Part shown: piece by piece, positions 10,399 to 19,696 of the stretch
How positions within the stretch are numbered: position 1 is the stretch's first letter
Layout: each line of letters starts with the position of its first letter
Notes under the pieces: model-generated
What the model saw: the letters and a program-made list of their open reading frames with translations, nothing else
Told to the model about the DNA's origin: nothing
Databases searched by the model: none
Program-made: the position numbers and the translations under genes
Assembly: GCF_000474945.1 (NCBI RefSeq)
Contig: NZ_KI440838.1
Span: 247,467 to 311,466 of the forward strand
DNA length: 64,000 nt
DNA from: Solimonas soli DSM 21787
GTDB lineage: Bacteria; Pseudomonadota; Gammaproteobacteria; Nevskiales; Nevskiaceae
Direction: 5' to 3'

Positions 10399-11295
10399 AT
10401 GCCGACCCGTCTGCCGCCGCTCGCAACCCTGCAAGCCTTCGAAGCCGCCGTGCGCCACCAGTCGTACACGCGCGCCGCGAAGGAACTGGCGCTGACCCAT
10501 GGCGCGATCAGCCATCACATCGCCATGCTCGAAGAACGCCTCGGCCTGCGCCTGTTCGTGCGCGACCGCAACCGCATGGTGCCGACCGACCACGGCCGCA
10601 TCCTCGTCATCAAGGTCCGCCAGGCGCTCGGCCTGCTCGAACGCGGCTTCGCCCGCGCCGGCCAGAACGAGCACGTCAGCCTCACGCTCAGCGTGCTGTC
10701 GTCACTGGCGAGCCGCTGGCTGGTGCCGCGCATGGCCAGCTTCGTCGAGCAGTACCCGGACATCGATCTGTGCATCGACGTGCGCGCCGGCCTCGCCGAC
10801 CTGATGGCCGGCGAAGCCGACGCGGCGATCCGCTACGGCACCGGCGGCTGGCCCGACGTGCAGCAAGTCCGCCTGATGGGCGACGAACTGCTGCCGGTCT
10901 GCGCGCCGCACTACCGCGGCGGCGCCCTGCCGAAGACGCTGGACGAGCTCGCCGGCTGCACGCTGCTGCGCAATCCGTGGGTGCCGTGGGAGCCCTGGCT
11001 GCACGCGGCCGGGGCCGACATCCGCGAGCCGAAGCGCGGCCCGGTGTTCACCGATTCCGCCGTGCTGCTCGACGCCGCCGCCCACGGCCTCGGCGTGGCG
11101 CTGGCGCGCCGCGTGTTCGCCGAAGGCGATCTGCAGAGCGGCCGCCTCGTCCGCCTGTTCGATATCTTCGCGCCCGACCCGTCCTCGTATTTCTTCGTGT
11201 GGCGCACCGATCATCCGCAGATCGACGCCATCGACTCGCTGCGCGAGTGGCTGGTCGAGCAGGTGGGGCGCGGCGCGTCGGCGCTCAGGGCCTGA
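10399..11295 (+). CDS. LysR-family regulator, GcvA-like
   Basis: A 298-residue one-component regulator. The N-terminal winged HTH reads 'LPPLATLQAFEAAVRHQSYTRAAKELALTHGAISHHI', in which the opening LPPL and the 'GAISHHI' recognition helix resemble the GcvA/AmpR branch. The effector domain follows from about residue 90 ('LTLSVLSSLASRWLVPRM'). It is divergent from gst, so it probably controls gst-rarD and itself through the dyad at 10347-10367. The promoter -10 at 10384-10389 predicts a transcript with almost no leader. Confidence 0.88.
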   Translation: MPTRLPPLATLQAFEAAVRHQSYTRAAKELALTHGAISHHIAMLEERLGLRLFVRDRNRMVPTDHGRILVIKVRQALGLLERGFARAGQNEHVSLTLSVLSSLASRWLVPRMASFVEQYPDIDLCIDVRAGLADLMAGEADAAIRYGTGGWPDVQQVRLMGDELLPVCAPHYRGGALPKTLDELAGCTLLRNPWVPWEPWLHAAGADIREPKRGPVFTDSAVLLDAAAHGLGVALARRVFAEGDLQSGRLVRLFDIFAPDPSSYFFVWRTDHPQIDAIDSLREWLVEQVGRGASALRA

Positions 11296-11331
11296 GCTCG
11301 TCGCAGAAGACGCGCCGCTTGCCGGCCGCGA

Positions 11332-14300
11332 TCAGCGAGCGTTCTGCTCCGGCGCGACCGGCGTGTCGTCGCCGTCCGCGCCGGCCTCGGGCTCGGCGTC
11401 GGCCGCCGCGCCGCCGCCGCCGCGGCGCAGCAGCTTGTTGCGCCAGTCCCACTGTGTCTCCGCATCGGCGTCGACGAGAAACTTCGGTTTGCCGCCGATG
11501 CTGGCGGCGACCGGCACGCCGCCACGGAGCAGCACGCGGTTGCCGGGCAGCGCCGGCACGCGTTCGCCCGGCACGATGAGGCCGGTGAGGTTGAGCGGAT
11601 CGCAGCCGGAGACGGCGACCAGGGCGCCGTCGCGGTCCTCGCGCTGGCGCATCAGGTTCGCCGCCGCTTCCGGCAGGGCGAACTGCTCGCCGGCGAAACC
11701 GCTGACGAAGCGGCCGCCGCGAATCTCGCCGCGCGCTTCGAGGCGGCGCAGCACGTAGAACAGCTCGCGCCACGGCGGCAGTTGCGGCTCGCGTTCGACG
11801 AGCCTTCGGAACACGACGCCGTAGCGCCTGAGCAGCACGCGGGCGATGTACTCGGTCTGGCTGGCGGTCTCCCCGCTGTCGGCTTCCTCGTCGCGGCGCC
11901 GCGCGCGCACCAGGCTCCAGCGGCCGGCGCCTTCGAGATTCTCGAACGCCGCGCGCACACCGCCGCGACGCAGGCGCCGCGCCTTGATCTCGGCCGGCGC
12001 GATCAGCGCGCGCAGGCCGGCGAAGCCGTCGGCGGTGACGAGGCCGTGGCTGACCAGTTCGCCGAGCGCGGCCTCGACTTCGCTGCGCAGGCGCCGCGTA
12101 TCGCTGACCAGATCGACGAAGAACGAGGCGCCGTGCGTGCGCAAGGCCTCCAGCACGTCGCGCGCCGCACCGGACAGGTCCGGATCGCTGTCCGGCGGTG
12201 ACTGCCAGTACGCGGCGTGTTCGCGGCGCAGGAGCACCACCGGCGTGGCGCGCACCGGCGCACTCTTGCGCGGACGGACATGTTCGTCGCATCGCGACGC
12301 GACCTCCCCTCCTCCTTCTTGCGGGGGAGGGGAGGACCCCGGGCGGATGCCCGTGGCGGGCAGAGGGCGGCCGTTGCTGTTCGGCAGGCGTTGCCAGATG
12401 ACGCGGCCGGTCGCGCAGAGCTGGTCGAGCCAGTGCGGCTCGTACCAGCGCATACGCGCCGGCAGGATTTCGCTTTCCCAGGCGCTGGCGGCGACGGGAA
12501 AGCCTTCGAGCTGCGCGAGCACCGCTTCGAGCGCGACCGGGCCTTCGCGCTGCTCGCCGCCGGCGAGACCCTGCCAGTGCAAGAGGAAGCGCATCAGCGC
12601 CGCCGGCGGCACCGGCGCGTATTCGGCGCGCTTGCGGTCGCGCGTGTAGCGGTGGATGCGCGCGAGACGACGGCGCTCGCACCATTCCAGACGTTCCGTC
12701 TGGAATGGTGCTGGCGCACATGTGTCTGTCCCCCCCAAAAGCTCCCCCCCAAGGGGGAGCGGAGAGGAGAACCCGCCGCGCATCACGTAACCTTGCTGTT
12801 CGAGCGCGAGCAAAGCCACGTCGACCTCGGAGACGTCGACGCCGAGCGGCGCGGCGAGTTCCGCCGCGGTGACCGGACCGAGCCCTTCGAGGCGGCTGCG
12901 CATCAGCTCGCGCAGCGCGATTCCGCGCTCGACCGCCGCGCCGAGACGCGGCGCATCGCCGGCGACGCCGGCATCGGGCAGCACGGCGAGCAGTTCGCGC
13001 AGGCGTTCGGCGGCGACCCACAGCTCGATTTCTCCCTCTACCCCCGCAGCGAGGGGGGCAGTCGATTCGGCGCCGTCCTGCGCTGATGGCAGCCGCCCCC
13101 TCACCCCAACCCTCTCCCCCGCAAGCGGGGGCGAGGGAGAGGAATTCGGCGCGGCGACACGCGCGACGCGGCGCGCCGCCATCAGGCTCATCAGCATGTC
13201 TGTCCACGGCCGCGCTTCGGCGGCGGTGAGGAAGCCGTGCACGACGAGCGCGTCGTGGACTTCGTCCTCGCTCGCCGGGTCCGGCCACATTTCCGTGCGC
13301 ACGCGGGCGATCGCTTCCGGATCGAGGCGGCCGAGATCGACGGCGCTTTGTGGTTCGAGGCTGCTGCGGCTTTTCACCGCCAGCGTGCGGCGTTCCTCGG
13401 CGGCTGCGTCGTCGAGGAAGGCGTAGGGCCTGGCGTTGAGGATCGATTCCGACAGCGGTGACGGCGCGGTCAGATCGCGGCAGATCACCTGCACGGCGCC
13501 CGATTCGAGACGACGCAGCAGGGCGATGAAACCGTCCTCGTCCATCAGCTCGTGCAGGCAGTCGTCGAGCGCCTGCTGCACGAGCGGATGATCGGGGACC
13601 TCGCGATCGCCGGGCAGGTTGTCCTGGCAGGCGAGCGCATCGGGAAACGCATGCGTCAGCAGGTCTTCGGCATCGGCGCGCTGAAACTGCGGCGGCACGC
13701 GTTTGCCGTTGCGGTTGCGCGCGACAGCCAGCGCGATCGACGCCGCCCAGCGCCAGCGCGTACCGAACATCGGCGCCTGCAGCACCGCCTGCACGAGCAC
13801 GTCGTGCGCGCTGTTCGAATGCAGGTAATGCGTGACGTCTTCCAGCGGAAAGCTGTGCGTCGGGCCCAGCGACAGCACCAGAGAATCGTCGAGCGCGGCG
13901 GCCTGCAGCTCGAAGTTGAACTGGCGGCAGAAACGCTTGCGCAGCGCCAGACCCCAGGCGCGCATGATGCGCGAGCCGAGCGGTGCATGAATGACGAGGT
14001 GCGTGTCGCCGACTTCGTCGAAGAAGCGTTCGAAGATGATCTTCTCGCGGGTCGGCAACAGGCCGAGCGCGGTCTTCGCCGCTGCCAGGTAATTCGCGAG
14101 CTGCACGGCCGCGCCACCGCGGACCTCCAGTTCGTCGACGAGCCAATGGACCAGTGCGTCGACCGCAGCATCGCTGTTTTCGTCGATGATCGCATCGGCC
14201 TTCGCGCGCAGTTTCGAGACCGCGACCGACAGCTCGTCAGTACGACCCAGGCCCTCGCCGAGCCAGAACGGCATGCTCGGCGGCTGGCCCTTGGCGCTCT

Positions 14301-15987
14301 CGACGATGACGCGCCCGGTTTCGACCTTGAGCACGCGATACGAGGTGTTGCCGAGCTGCACGATATCGCCGGGCAGCGACTCGAACGCGAAATCCTCGTT
14401 CAAGGTGCCGATGCGCAGGTCCTCCGGGGCCAGCACGACTTCGTAGTCGAACTGGTCGGGAATCGTGCCGGCGTTCGTCACCGTCGTCAGCTTGGCGCCG
14501 CGGCGGCCGCGCAGGCGGCGGTTGACCTGGTCGTAGTGCAGCAGCGCACCGCGTCGGCCACGCCGCGTCGCGTAGCCGTCGGCGAGCATCTGCACGATTT
14601 CCTCGAAGCGTTCGAGCTTGAGTTCGCGATACGGCCGCGCACGCGTGTAGAGCGCGTGCAACTCGTCGAGCGACCAGTCCTGGCAGGCGACTTCGGCGAC
14701 GATCTGCTGCGCGAGCACGTCGAGCGGCGCCGGCAAGATCGTCGCGCGGTCGAGCTCGCCGCGCTTGACACAGTCGAGCAGGGCGACGCATTCGGCGAGA
14801 TCGTCGAGCGAGACCGGGAACAGCCGGCCTTTCGGCGTCGCGCGCACGGCATGGCCGGCACGACCGACGCGTTGCAGGAAGGCGTTGACGCCGCGCGGCG
14901 AGCCGATCTGGCAGACCAGATCGATGTCGCCGATGTCGATGCCGAGTTCGAGCGACGAGGTCGCGACCAATGCTTTTAGCTCGCCCGACTTCAGGCGCTG
15001 CTCGGCTTTCAGGCGGTGTTCGCGCGCGAGACTGCCGTGATGCGCGGTGACGTGCTCCTCGCCGATGCGCTCGGCGAGGTGGTGGGCAATGCGTTCGGCG
15101 AGGCGGCGCTGGTTGACGAAGATCAGCGTCGTGCGGTGTTCGTGCACGAGCGCCGCGAGGCGATCGTAGATCTCGCCCCAGACCTCGGTCGCCATCACCG
15201 CCGTCAGCGGCGACAGCGGCACTTCGAGCGCGATGTCGCGCCGACGTTTGTGGCCGGTGTCGACGATCGTGCAGCGCGCGGCATCAGCGCCGCACAACAG
15301 TTCCGCCATCAGGGCGATCGGCTTTTGCGTCGCCGACAGGCCGATGCGCACCGGCGCCCCGCCGCACAGCGCGGCGAGGCGTTCGAGCGTCAGCGCCAGA
15401 TGCGCGCCACGCTTGCTGCCGGCCACCGCGTGCAGTTCGTCGACGATGACGGTGCGCACCTTGCCGAGCATGGCGCGGCCGGCGTCGGAAGTGAGCAGGA
15501 TGAACAGCGATTCCGGCGTCGTCACGAGAATGTGCGGCGGCACCTTCTTCATGCGCTCGCGTTCGACGCTCGAGGTATCGCCGGTGCGCACCGCGGTGCG
15601 GATCGACAGCTCGCGCAGCCCGAGTTCGCGGGCGCGCTGCGCGATGCCGGCCAGCGGCGCTTCGAGATTCTTCTGTACGTCGTTCGACAGCGCCTTGAGC
15701 GGCGAGATGTACAGCACCTGCGTCTCGTCGGGCAGGCCCTGCTCGATGCCCTCGACGACCAGATCGTTGATCGCCGCGAGGAACGCGGCGAGCGTCTTGC
15801 CGGAGCCGGTGGGCGCGGTGATCAGGGCGTCGCGATGCCGGGACGTGAGCTGCCAGGCGGCGCGCTGCACCGCCGTCGGCTCGCCGAAGGCGGCCGCGAA
15901 CCAGCCGGCGACGGCGGGATGGAACAGGCCCGCGAGCGGCCCGTCCTGGGCGGTCGCGGGTGCGGCGAGGGCAAGCGGCTGCTGCAT
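11332..15987 (-). CDS. lhr: Large ATP-dependent helicase Lhr
   Basis: A 1551-residue superfamily 2 helicase. Walker A is 'APTGSGKTLAAFL' (about residue 58), Walker B is the DEVH-like 'DELHAVAGSKRG', motif III is 'SATQKP' and motif VI is 'QRVGRAGH'. The winged-helix and beta-sheet Lhr-core domains follow ('EWCERRRLARIHRYT' is typical of long Lhr proteins). Lhr unwinds RNA:DNA hybrids and is linked to DNA repair. The C-terminal third carries three palindromic repeat insertions at about residues 945-985, 1072-1105 and 1205-1250. All keep the frame open; a proline/glycine-rich filler such as 'SPSPPLAGERVGVRG' marks them. It is monocistronic and convergent with the LysR gene. Confidence 0.93.
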   Translation of the reverse strand: MQQPLALAAPATAQDGPLAGLFHPAVAGWFAAAFGEPTAVQRAAWQLTSRHRDALITAPTGSGKTLAAFLAAINDLVVEGIEQGLPDETQVLYISPLKALSNDVQKNLEAPLAGIAQRARELGLRELSIRTAVRTGDTSSVERERMKKVPPHILVTTPESLFILLTSDAGRAMLGKVRTVIVDELHAVAGSKRGAHLALTLERLAALCGGAPVRIGLSATQKPIALMAELLCGADAARCTIVDTGHKRRRDIALEVPLSPLTAVMATEVWGEIYDRLAALVHEHRTTLIFVNQRRLAERIAHHLAERIGEEHVTAHHGSLAREHRLKAEQRLKSGELKALVATSSLELGIDIGDIDLVCQIGSPRGVNAFLQRVGRAGHAVRATPKGRLFPVSLDDLAECVALLDCVKRGELDRATILPAPLDVLAQQIVAEVACQDWSLDELHALYTRARPYRELKLERFEEIVQMLADGYATRRGRRGALLHYDQVNRRLRGRRGAKLTTVTNAGTIPDQFDYEVVLAPEDLRIGTLNEDFAFESLPGDIVQLGNTSYRVLKVETGRVIVESAKGQPPSMPFWLGEGLGRTDELSVAVSKLRAKADAIIDENSDAAVDALVHWLVDELEVRGGAAVQLANYLAAAKTALGLLPTREKIIFERFFDEVGDTHLVIHAPLGSRIMRAWGLALRKRFCRQFNFELQAAALDDSLVLSLGPTHSFPLEDVTHYLHSNSAHDVLVQAVLQAPMFGTRWRWAASIALAVARNRNGKRVPPQFQRADAEDLLTHAFPDALACQDNLPGDREVPDHPLVQQALDDCLHELMDEDGFIALLRRLESGAVQVICRDLTAPSPLSESILNARPYAFLDDAAAEERRTLAVKSRSSLEPQSAVDLGRLDPEAIARVRTEMWPDPASEDEVHDALVVHGFLTAAEARPWTDMLMSLMAARRVARVAAPNSSPSPPLAGERVGVRGRLPSAQDGAESTAPLAAGVEGEIELWVAAERLRELLAVLPDAGVAGDAPRLGAAVERGIALRELMRSRLEGLGPVTAAELAAPLGVDVSEVDVALLALEQQGYVMRGGFSSPLPLGGELLGGTDTCAPAPFQTERLEWCERRRLARIHRYTRDRKRAEYAPVPPAALMRFLLHWQGLAGGEQREGPVALEAVLAQLEGFPVAASAWESEILPARMRWYEPHWLDQLCATGRVIWQRLPNSNGRPLPATGIRPGSSPPPQEGGGEVASRCDEHVRPRKSAPVRATPVVLLRREHAAYWQSPPDSDPDLSGAARDVLEALRTHGASFFVDLVSDTRRLRSEVEAALGELVSHGLVTADGFAGLRALIAPAEIKARRLRRGGVRAAFENLEGAGRWSLVRARRRDEEADSGETASQTEYIARVLLRRYGVVFRRLVEREPQLPPWRELFYVLRRLEARGEIRGGRFVSGFAGEQFALPEAAANLMRQREDRDGALVAVSGCDPLNLTGLIVPGERVPALPGNRVLLRGGVPVAASIGGKPKFLVDADAETQWDWRNKLLRRGGGGAAADAEPEAGADGDDTPVAPEQNAR
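12303..12335. repeat. GC-rich palindromic repeat inserted in lhr (copy 1)
   Basis: CCTCCCCTCCTC (12303-12314) pairs with GGGGAGGGGAGG (12324-12335) with one mismatch. In the lhr frame it encodes 'GSSPPPQEGGGEVASR', unlike the rest of the protein. Flanking sequence to about 12255 ('RCDEHVRPRKSAPVRATP') probably belongs to the same insertion. Confidence 0.75.
12679..12760. repeat. Composite palindromic repeat inserted in lhr (copy 2)
   Basis: Two dyads lie side by side. The first is a perfect 15-bp inverted repeat (12679-12693 with 12697-12711, loop TTC). The second is GCTCCCCC (12741-12748) with GGGGGAGC (12753-12760). In frame they encode 'SSPLPLGGELLGGTDTCAPAP' and 'FQTERLEWC'. The right-hand arm contains the codons of the native 'EWCERR' motif, so its reverse complement was copied or inserted next to it. 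Confidence 0.85.
13030..13142. repeat. Palindromic repeat pair inserted in lhr (copy 3)
   Basis: The core hairpin is CCCCCGC (13116-13122) / GCGGGGG (13125-13131) with loop AA. It is extended by CCTCTC (13111-13116) and GAGAGG (13137-13142). A second weaker C-run/G-run hairpin lies at about 13030-13060. It encodes 'SPSPPLAGERVGVRG', a translated repeat seen in many GC-rich Gammaproteobacteria, between 'AAPN' and the native Lhr strand 'IELWVAAERL'. Confidence 0.8.
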
Positions 15988-16217
15988 CGTCCTAGCTTAC
16001 GACCTTCGCCAAGCGGGTGTCGGCGCCCGGCTCCGCGTCGCGGCAAATCAAGGACATGTCGGGCGACCGGGCCGCGCGGTGCCGCTGCCGCCGCGCGTCG
16101 GCGCGATGGAGGCACCGTTCATCGCGCGACGCCCGGGCGAGGTGACGAACGAGGCCCGTCGTTTGCTAAGGTCCCGCAACATTCACCGATTCGTCACCAA
16201 AAGGACACGCGACTGCA

Positions 16218-17120
16218 ATGAAACTGTGCTGGACCGCCGGCAGCGCCTGCGTCAACGGCCTGCAACTGCACTGGGAAGAGACGGGGCCGGCGCACGGCGA
16301 TCCGCTCCTGCTCGTGATGGGTCTCGGCGGCCAGCTGATCCACTGGCCGGATGCGCTGTGCGCAGCGCTGGTCGAGCACGGCTTCCGCGTGATCCGCTTC
16401 GACAATCGCGATGCCGGCCTGTCCGGCGCCGGTGATCGCGGCGTCAAGGTGAACCTGCCGAAAGCCTGGCTCGATGCCCGCTTCGGCCGCTCGACGCCGT
16501 CGAACTACACGCTCTACGACAACGCCGACGACATCATCGGCCTGCTCGACACGCTCGGCATCCGCCGCACGCACATCGTCGGCGCGTCGATGGGCGGCAT
16601 GATTTCGCAGATCGTCGCCGGCCGGCACCCGCAGCGCGTGCGCTCGCTGACCTCGATCATGTCGAGCACCAATCATCCGAAGCTGCCGGCCGCGCGTCTC
16701 GACGTGCTGTGGCGCATGGCCAGCGTGCCGCGCGCGAGATCGCGCGAGGCAGTGATCCGCCGCTCGACGGCCATGCTGAACCGCGTCGGCAGCCCGAAAT
16801 TCCCGACGCCGGCGGAATATCGCCGGGCGCTCGCCGGGCGCGCCTATGACCGCGCGTTCCGTCCGGAAGGCAGCTTCCGCCAGACGCAGGCGATCCTCGC
16901 CACCGGCAGCATCGAGCCGCTGCTGTCGCAGATCCGGGCGCCGACGCAGGTCATTCACGGTCTCGCCGATCCGCTGCTGCGGCCGGCCTGCGGCCGGCGC
17001 AGCGCGCAGCTGATCCGCGGCGCGCGGCTCGAGCTGATCGACGGCATGGGCCACGACGTCGCGCTGCCGCTGATGCCGCGCTGGGCCGAGCTGATCGCCG
17101 CGAACGCCGGGCGCGCCTGA
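16218..17120 (+). CDS. Alpha/beta hydrolase
   Basis: A 300-residue soluble hydrolase. The oxyanion region is 'LLLVMGLGGQLIHWP', the nucleophile elbow 'GASMGG' and the catalytic His 'DGMGHDVAL'. The 'FDNRDAGLS' strand-turn after beta-4 is typical of the esterase/epoxide hydrolase-like branch. Substrate unknown. It starts at ATG 16218 after a 230-base gap from lhr and ends 3 bases before the convergent lipoprotein gene. Confidence 0.88.
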   Translation: MKLCWTAGSACVNGLQLHWEETGPAHGDPLLLVMGLGGQLIHWPDALCAALVEHGFRVIRFDNRDAGLSGAGDRGVKVNLPKAWLDARFGRSTPSNYTLYDNADDIIGLLDTLGIRRTHIVGASMGGMISQIVAGRHPQRVRSLTSIMSSTNHPKLPAARLDVLWRMASVPRARSREAVIRRSTAMLNRVGSPKFPTPAEYRRALAGRAYDRAFRPEGSFRQTQAILATGSIEPLLSQIRAPTQVIHGLADPLLRPACGRRSAQLIRGARLELIDGMGHDVALPLMPRWAELIAANAGRA

Positions 17121-17123
17121 TGC

Positions 17124-18230
17124 TTATTCGGGCGCGGTAAAGAGGTACTGCCAGGCCAGGTCGCGGTTCACCGGAAAGCGGTCGCGCGGATCGTTGGTCG
17201 CCGTGCTGTTGTGCTGCTGCAAGGGGCCGCCGCTGCTGTCGAGCACGAGGCGATGCGCACCCTGCGGGTCGCCGCTGCCGTCGCCGATGTTGCGCTCCGC
17301 CTCGTCGCGGCCGCCGACGCCGCCGGCATTGGCGCCGCCGAGCTGCGCCCAGTTGCGCGCGATGAAGCCGCCGAACAGGCCTTCGGCGCCGGCGCGCAAG
17401 CCCCAGAAGCGCGTGAGCGGCGTCGACGACGGCTGCGAGATCCAGCTGGCGCTGATCAGGCCGTCGACGTTGTCGTTCGGCGCCGACAGCATGACGACAC
17501 GCCGCAGCGCCGCGCTGTCCGGCAGGTGCATGCCGATGAACGCGGCATCGCCGCCGCCCTGCGAGTGGCCGGCGACGATGATCTTCGACCAGTCCGGATA
17601 GGCCGGGCCTAGATGTCGCGCGGTGTACGGCGAAGACGGATCGGCGATCAGGAACTGGTCCCAGAAATCCTGATCCCAGCTGCCGCCGGCATTGGCGAGG
17701 TAGTCGACCAGCGCGACCGTGCGGCCGATGATGGAGTTGGCGGCGTCGACGCGGATCAGGGCAAAGTCGTAGAGCGGCGCGCCGGCGACGTAGGCGGTGT
17801 CGGCGCCGAAGATCGTTTCACCGCGCAGCTTCGCGTAGCAGGCATCGCTGGCATTGCACAGCGCGCCGATCAGGCGTCCGTCCGGATAGCGCAGGTCGAC
17901 GACCGCGAAGCCGAGGCCGCCGACGTAGTCGGCGAGCGTCGTGTAGTCCGAAGGCTTGCTGTTGGTGCCGCCGAGAAAGATCACCAGCACATTGCGCCGC
18001 TCGCCGCCGGCCGGCTGCACGACGTAGTGCTGGCGCTTCTCGCCGAGCACGTTGCGGATGCCGTCGCCGGTGTCGGCGGGACTCACGTACAGCGATTCCA
18101 CCGCCGTCGCCGCCGTCGCCGCGGAATGGCCGGCCGCTGCCGGGTCGCTCGTCCCGCAGGCCGCCAGCAGCCCGCAGGCCAGCGCTGCCGCCACGATGCC
18201 GCATTCCCTTGCCTTGCTCATGATGACCAT
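17124..18230 (-). CDS. Predicted lipoprotein of the alpha/beta hydrolase fold
   Basis: A 368-residue exported protein. The lipobox is 'LLAACG', so Cys at about residue 25 would be lipidated. The nucleophile elbow reads 'VAGHSQGGGDAAFIG', and an early strand 'VLVIFLGGTNSKPSDYTTLADYVGGLGFAVVDLRYP' fits an alpha/beta hydrolase with an N-terminal cap. No catalytic-His partner was assigned with confidence. Starts at ATG 18230 or 18221 (MSKARE) are both possible. Confidence 0.75.
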   Translation of the reverse strand: MVIMSKARECGIVAAALACGLLAACGTSDPAAAGHSAATAATAVESLYVSPADTGDGIRNVLGEKRQHYVVQPAGGERRNVLVIFLGGTNSKPSDYTTLADYVGGLGFAVVDLRYPDGRLIGALCNASDACYAKLRGETIFGADTAYVAGAPLYDFALIRVDAANSIIGRTVALVDYLANAGGSWDQDFWDQFLIADPSSPYTARHLGPAYPDWSKIIVAGHSQGGGDAAFIGMHLPDSAALRRVVMLSAPNDNVDGLISASWISQPSSTPLTRFWGLRAGAEGLFGGFIARNWAQLGGANAGGVGGRDEAERNIGDGSGDPQGAHRLVLDSSGGPLQQHNSTATNDPRDRFPVNRDLAWQYLFTAPE

Positions 18231-18446
18231 TCGTTGCTCGTGTCCGCATCGCTGCCGCCGCCCCGCAGGGCGGCGCTGGTGGCGGTCCGGACCGATGCCG
18301 GATCGTCATGCACGATCGGTGCCGTGCCTTCAGCACCGCCGACGCCGGCGGCCGCGCAGTGTAGCCGCATGCCCGGATGGCGGGCGCATCAATTGAGCCG
18401 GCATGCGCGCACAATACGTGCAACCGCATGCGTAGCTGGAGCCGTC

Positions 18447-19358
18447 ATGGGCGTCACTCTCGACAACAAGCTGGTCGTCGCGCTGTCCTCGCGCGCGCTG
18501 TTCGATTTCGAAGCGGAGAACCGCGTGTTCGACGAACAGGGTGACGACGCCTACGAGCAATTCCAGCTGGAGCGCATCGACCAGCCGGCCAGGCCCGGCG
18601 TCGCGTTTCCGCTGGTGAAGAAGCTGCTCGCCTTCAACGACGACGGCGAGCATCGCGTCGAGGTCGTGATCCTCTCGCGCAACGACCCGGCCTCCGGCCT
18701 GCGCGTGTTCAATTCGGCGAAGGCGGAGGGCCTGAAGCTGGAACGCGGCGTCTTCACCAAGGGCGCGCCGCCGTACCGCTATCTCAAGCCGCTCGGCGCG
18801 CACCTGTTCCTGTCGGCGAATCCGGACGACGTGCACGGCGCGCTGGACTCGAACTTCCCGGCCGCGCGCGTGTTCTCGAAATCACTGATCGACGCCGCGC
18901 GTCATCCGAACGAACTGCGCATCGCCTTCGACGGCGACGCCGTGCTGTTCTCCGACGAGGCCGAGCGCGTGTTCCAGGCCAGCGGCCTCGACGCCTTCCA
19001 GAATCACGAGACGACCAACGCCGCGCTGCCGCTGCCGCCGGGGCCGTTCAAGCCGCTGCTCGAAGCGCTGCACCGCCTGCAGCGCGCCGCCGGTTCGAAA
19101 GTGCCGGTCAAGCTGCGCACCGCGCTGGTCACCGCGCGCAGCGCGCCGGCCCACGAGCGCGCGATCCGCACGCTGATGCACTGGGGCATCGAAGTCGACG
19201 AGGCGATGTTCCTCGGCGGCCTGCAGAAGGGGCCGTTCCTGAAGGAGTTCGAACCGGATTTCTTCTTCGACGACCAGCTCACGCACTGCGAGTCGGCGGT
19301 CGTCGCCGGCCCCACCGGGCATGTGTCGGCGGGCGTGGTGAATATCCGCCGCGCCTAG
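18447..19358 (+). CDS. 5'-nucleotidase (cytosolic NT5C1-like)
   Basis: A 303-residue HAD-like enzyme dephosphorylating nucleoside monophosphates. Recognisable blocks are 'KLVVALSSRALFDFEAENRVFDEQG', 'EVVILSRNDPASGLRVFNS', 'IAFDGDAVLFSDEAERVFQ' (the DGDxVLF HAD motif) and 'FLGGLQKGPFLKEFEPDFFFDDQ'. This pattern is found in bacterial homologues of mammalian NT5C1. Start at ATG 18447 (MGVTLDNK), preceded by GGAGC. Confidence 0.9.
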   Translation: MGVTLDNKLVVALSSRALFDFEAENRVFDEQGDDAYEQFQLERIDQPARPGVAFPLVKKLLAFNDDGEHRVEVVILSRNDPASGLRVFNSAKAEGLKLERGVFTKGAPPYRYLKPLGAHLFLSANPDDVHGALDSNFPAARVFSKSLIDAARHPNELRIAFDGDAVLFSDEAERVFQASGLDAFQNHETTNAALPLPPGPFKPLLEALHRLQRAAGSKVPVKLRTALVTARSAPAHERAIRTLMHWGIEVDEAMFLGGLQKGPFLKEFEPDFFFDDQLTHCESAVVAGPTGHVSAGVVNIRRA

Positions 19359-19402
19359 CTCGCCGTGCCCGGTGCGCGGCAACGCGGCGCCCGGGCGGAC
19401 GC

Positions 19403-19534
19403 CTAGCCGCGCGGCTGCAGCTTCGCCATCGCCCGCGAGCGCTGCAGGGCGACGAATTCGAGCGTGCCGAGCACGACGGCGCCGCCGAGGGTGACGGGAG
19501 CCGAGGTCATTACTTTGCGGACGATGCGGGCCAT
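19403..19534 (-). CDS. Small hydrophobic protein, 43 residues, unknown
   Basis: MARIVRKVMTSAPVTLGGAV, then 'VLGTLEFVALQRSRAMAKLQPRG'. One likely membrane helix (about residues 12-31) has a basic N-terminus and a basic tail. It starts at ATG 19534 with GGAG eight bases upstream, which supports real translation. It is convergent with the nucleotidase gene. I do not recognise the family. Confidence 0.6.
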   Translation of the reverse strand: MARIVRKVMTSAPVTLGGAVVLGTLEFVALQRSRAMAKLQPRG

Positions 19535-19696
19535 CGGAAGCTCCAGACCGGCCTTGCCTGAATGCCGGGGTTGCGAAGTCTGGAGCCACCGTAGCAAGAC
19601 TTTGTGACGGCCCGATGGAGCTTGCATGACAGGCGCTCCTGTGACGGCGGCATGTCAAAGGGATGACATGTTGCGGCGCGACACTGGCGCACTGCC

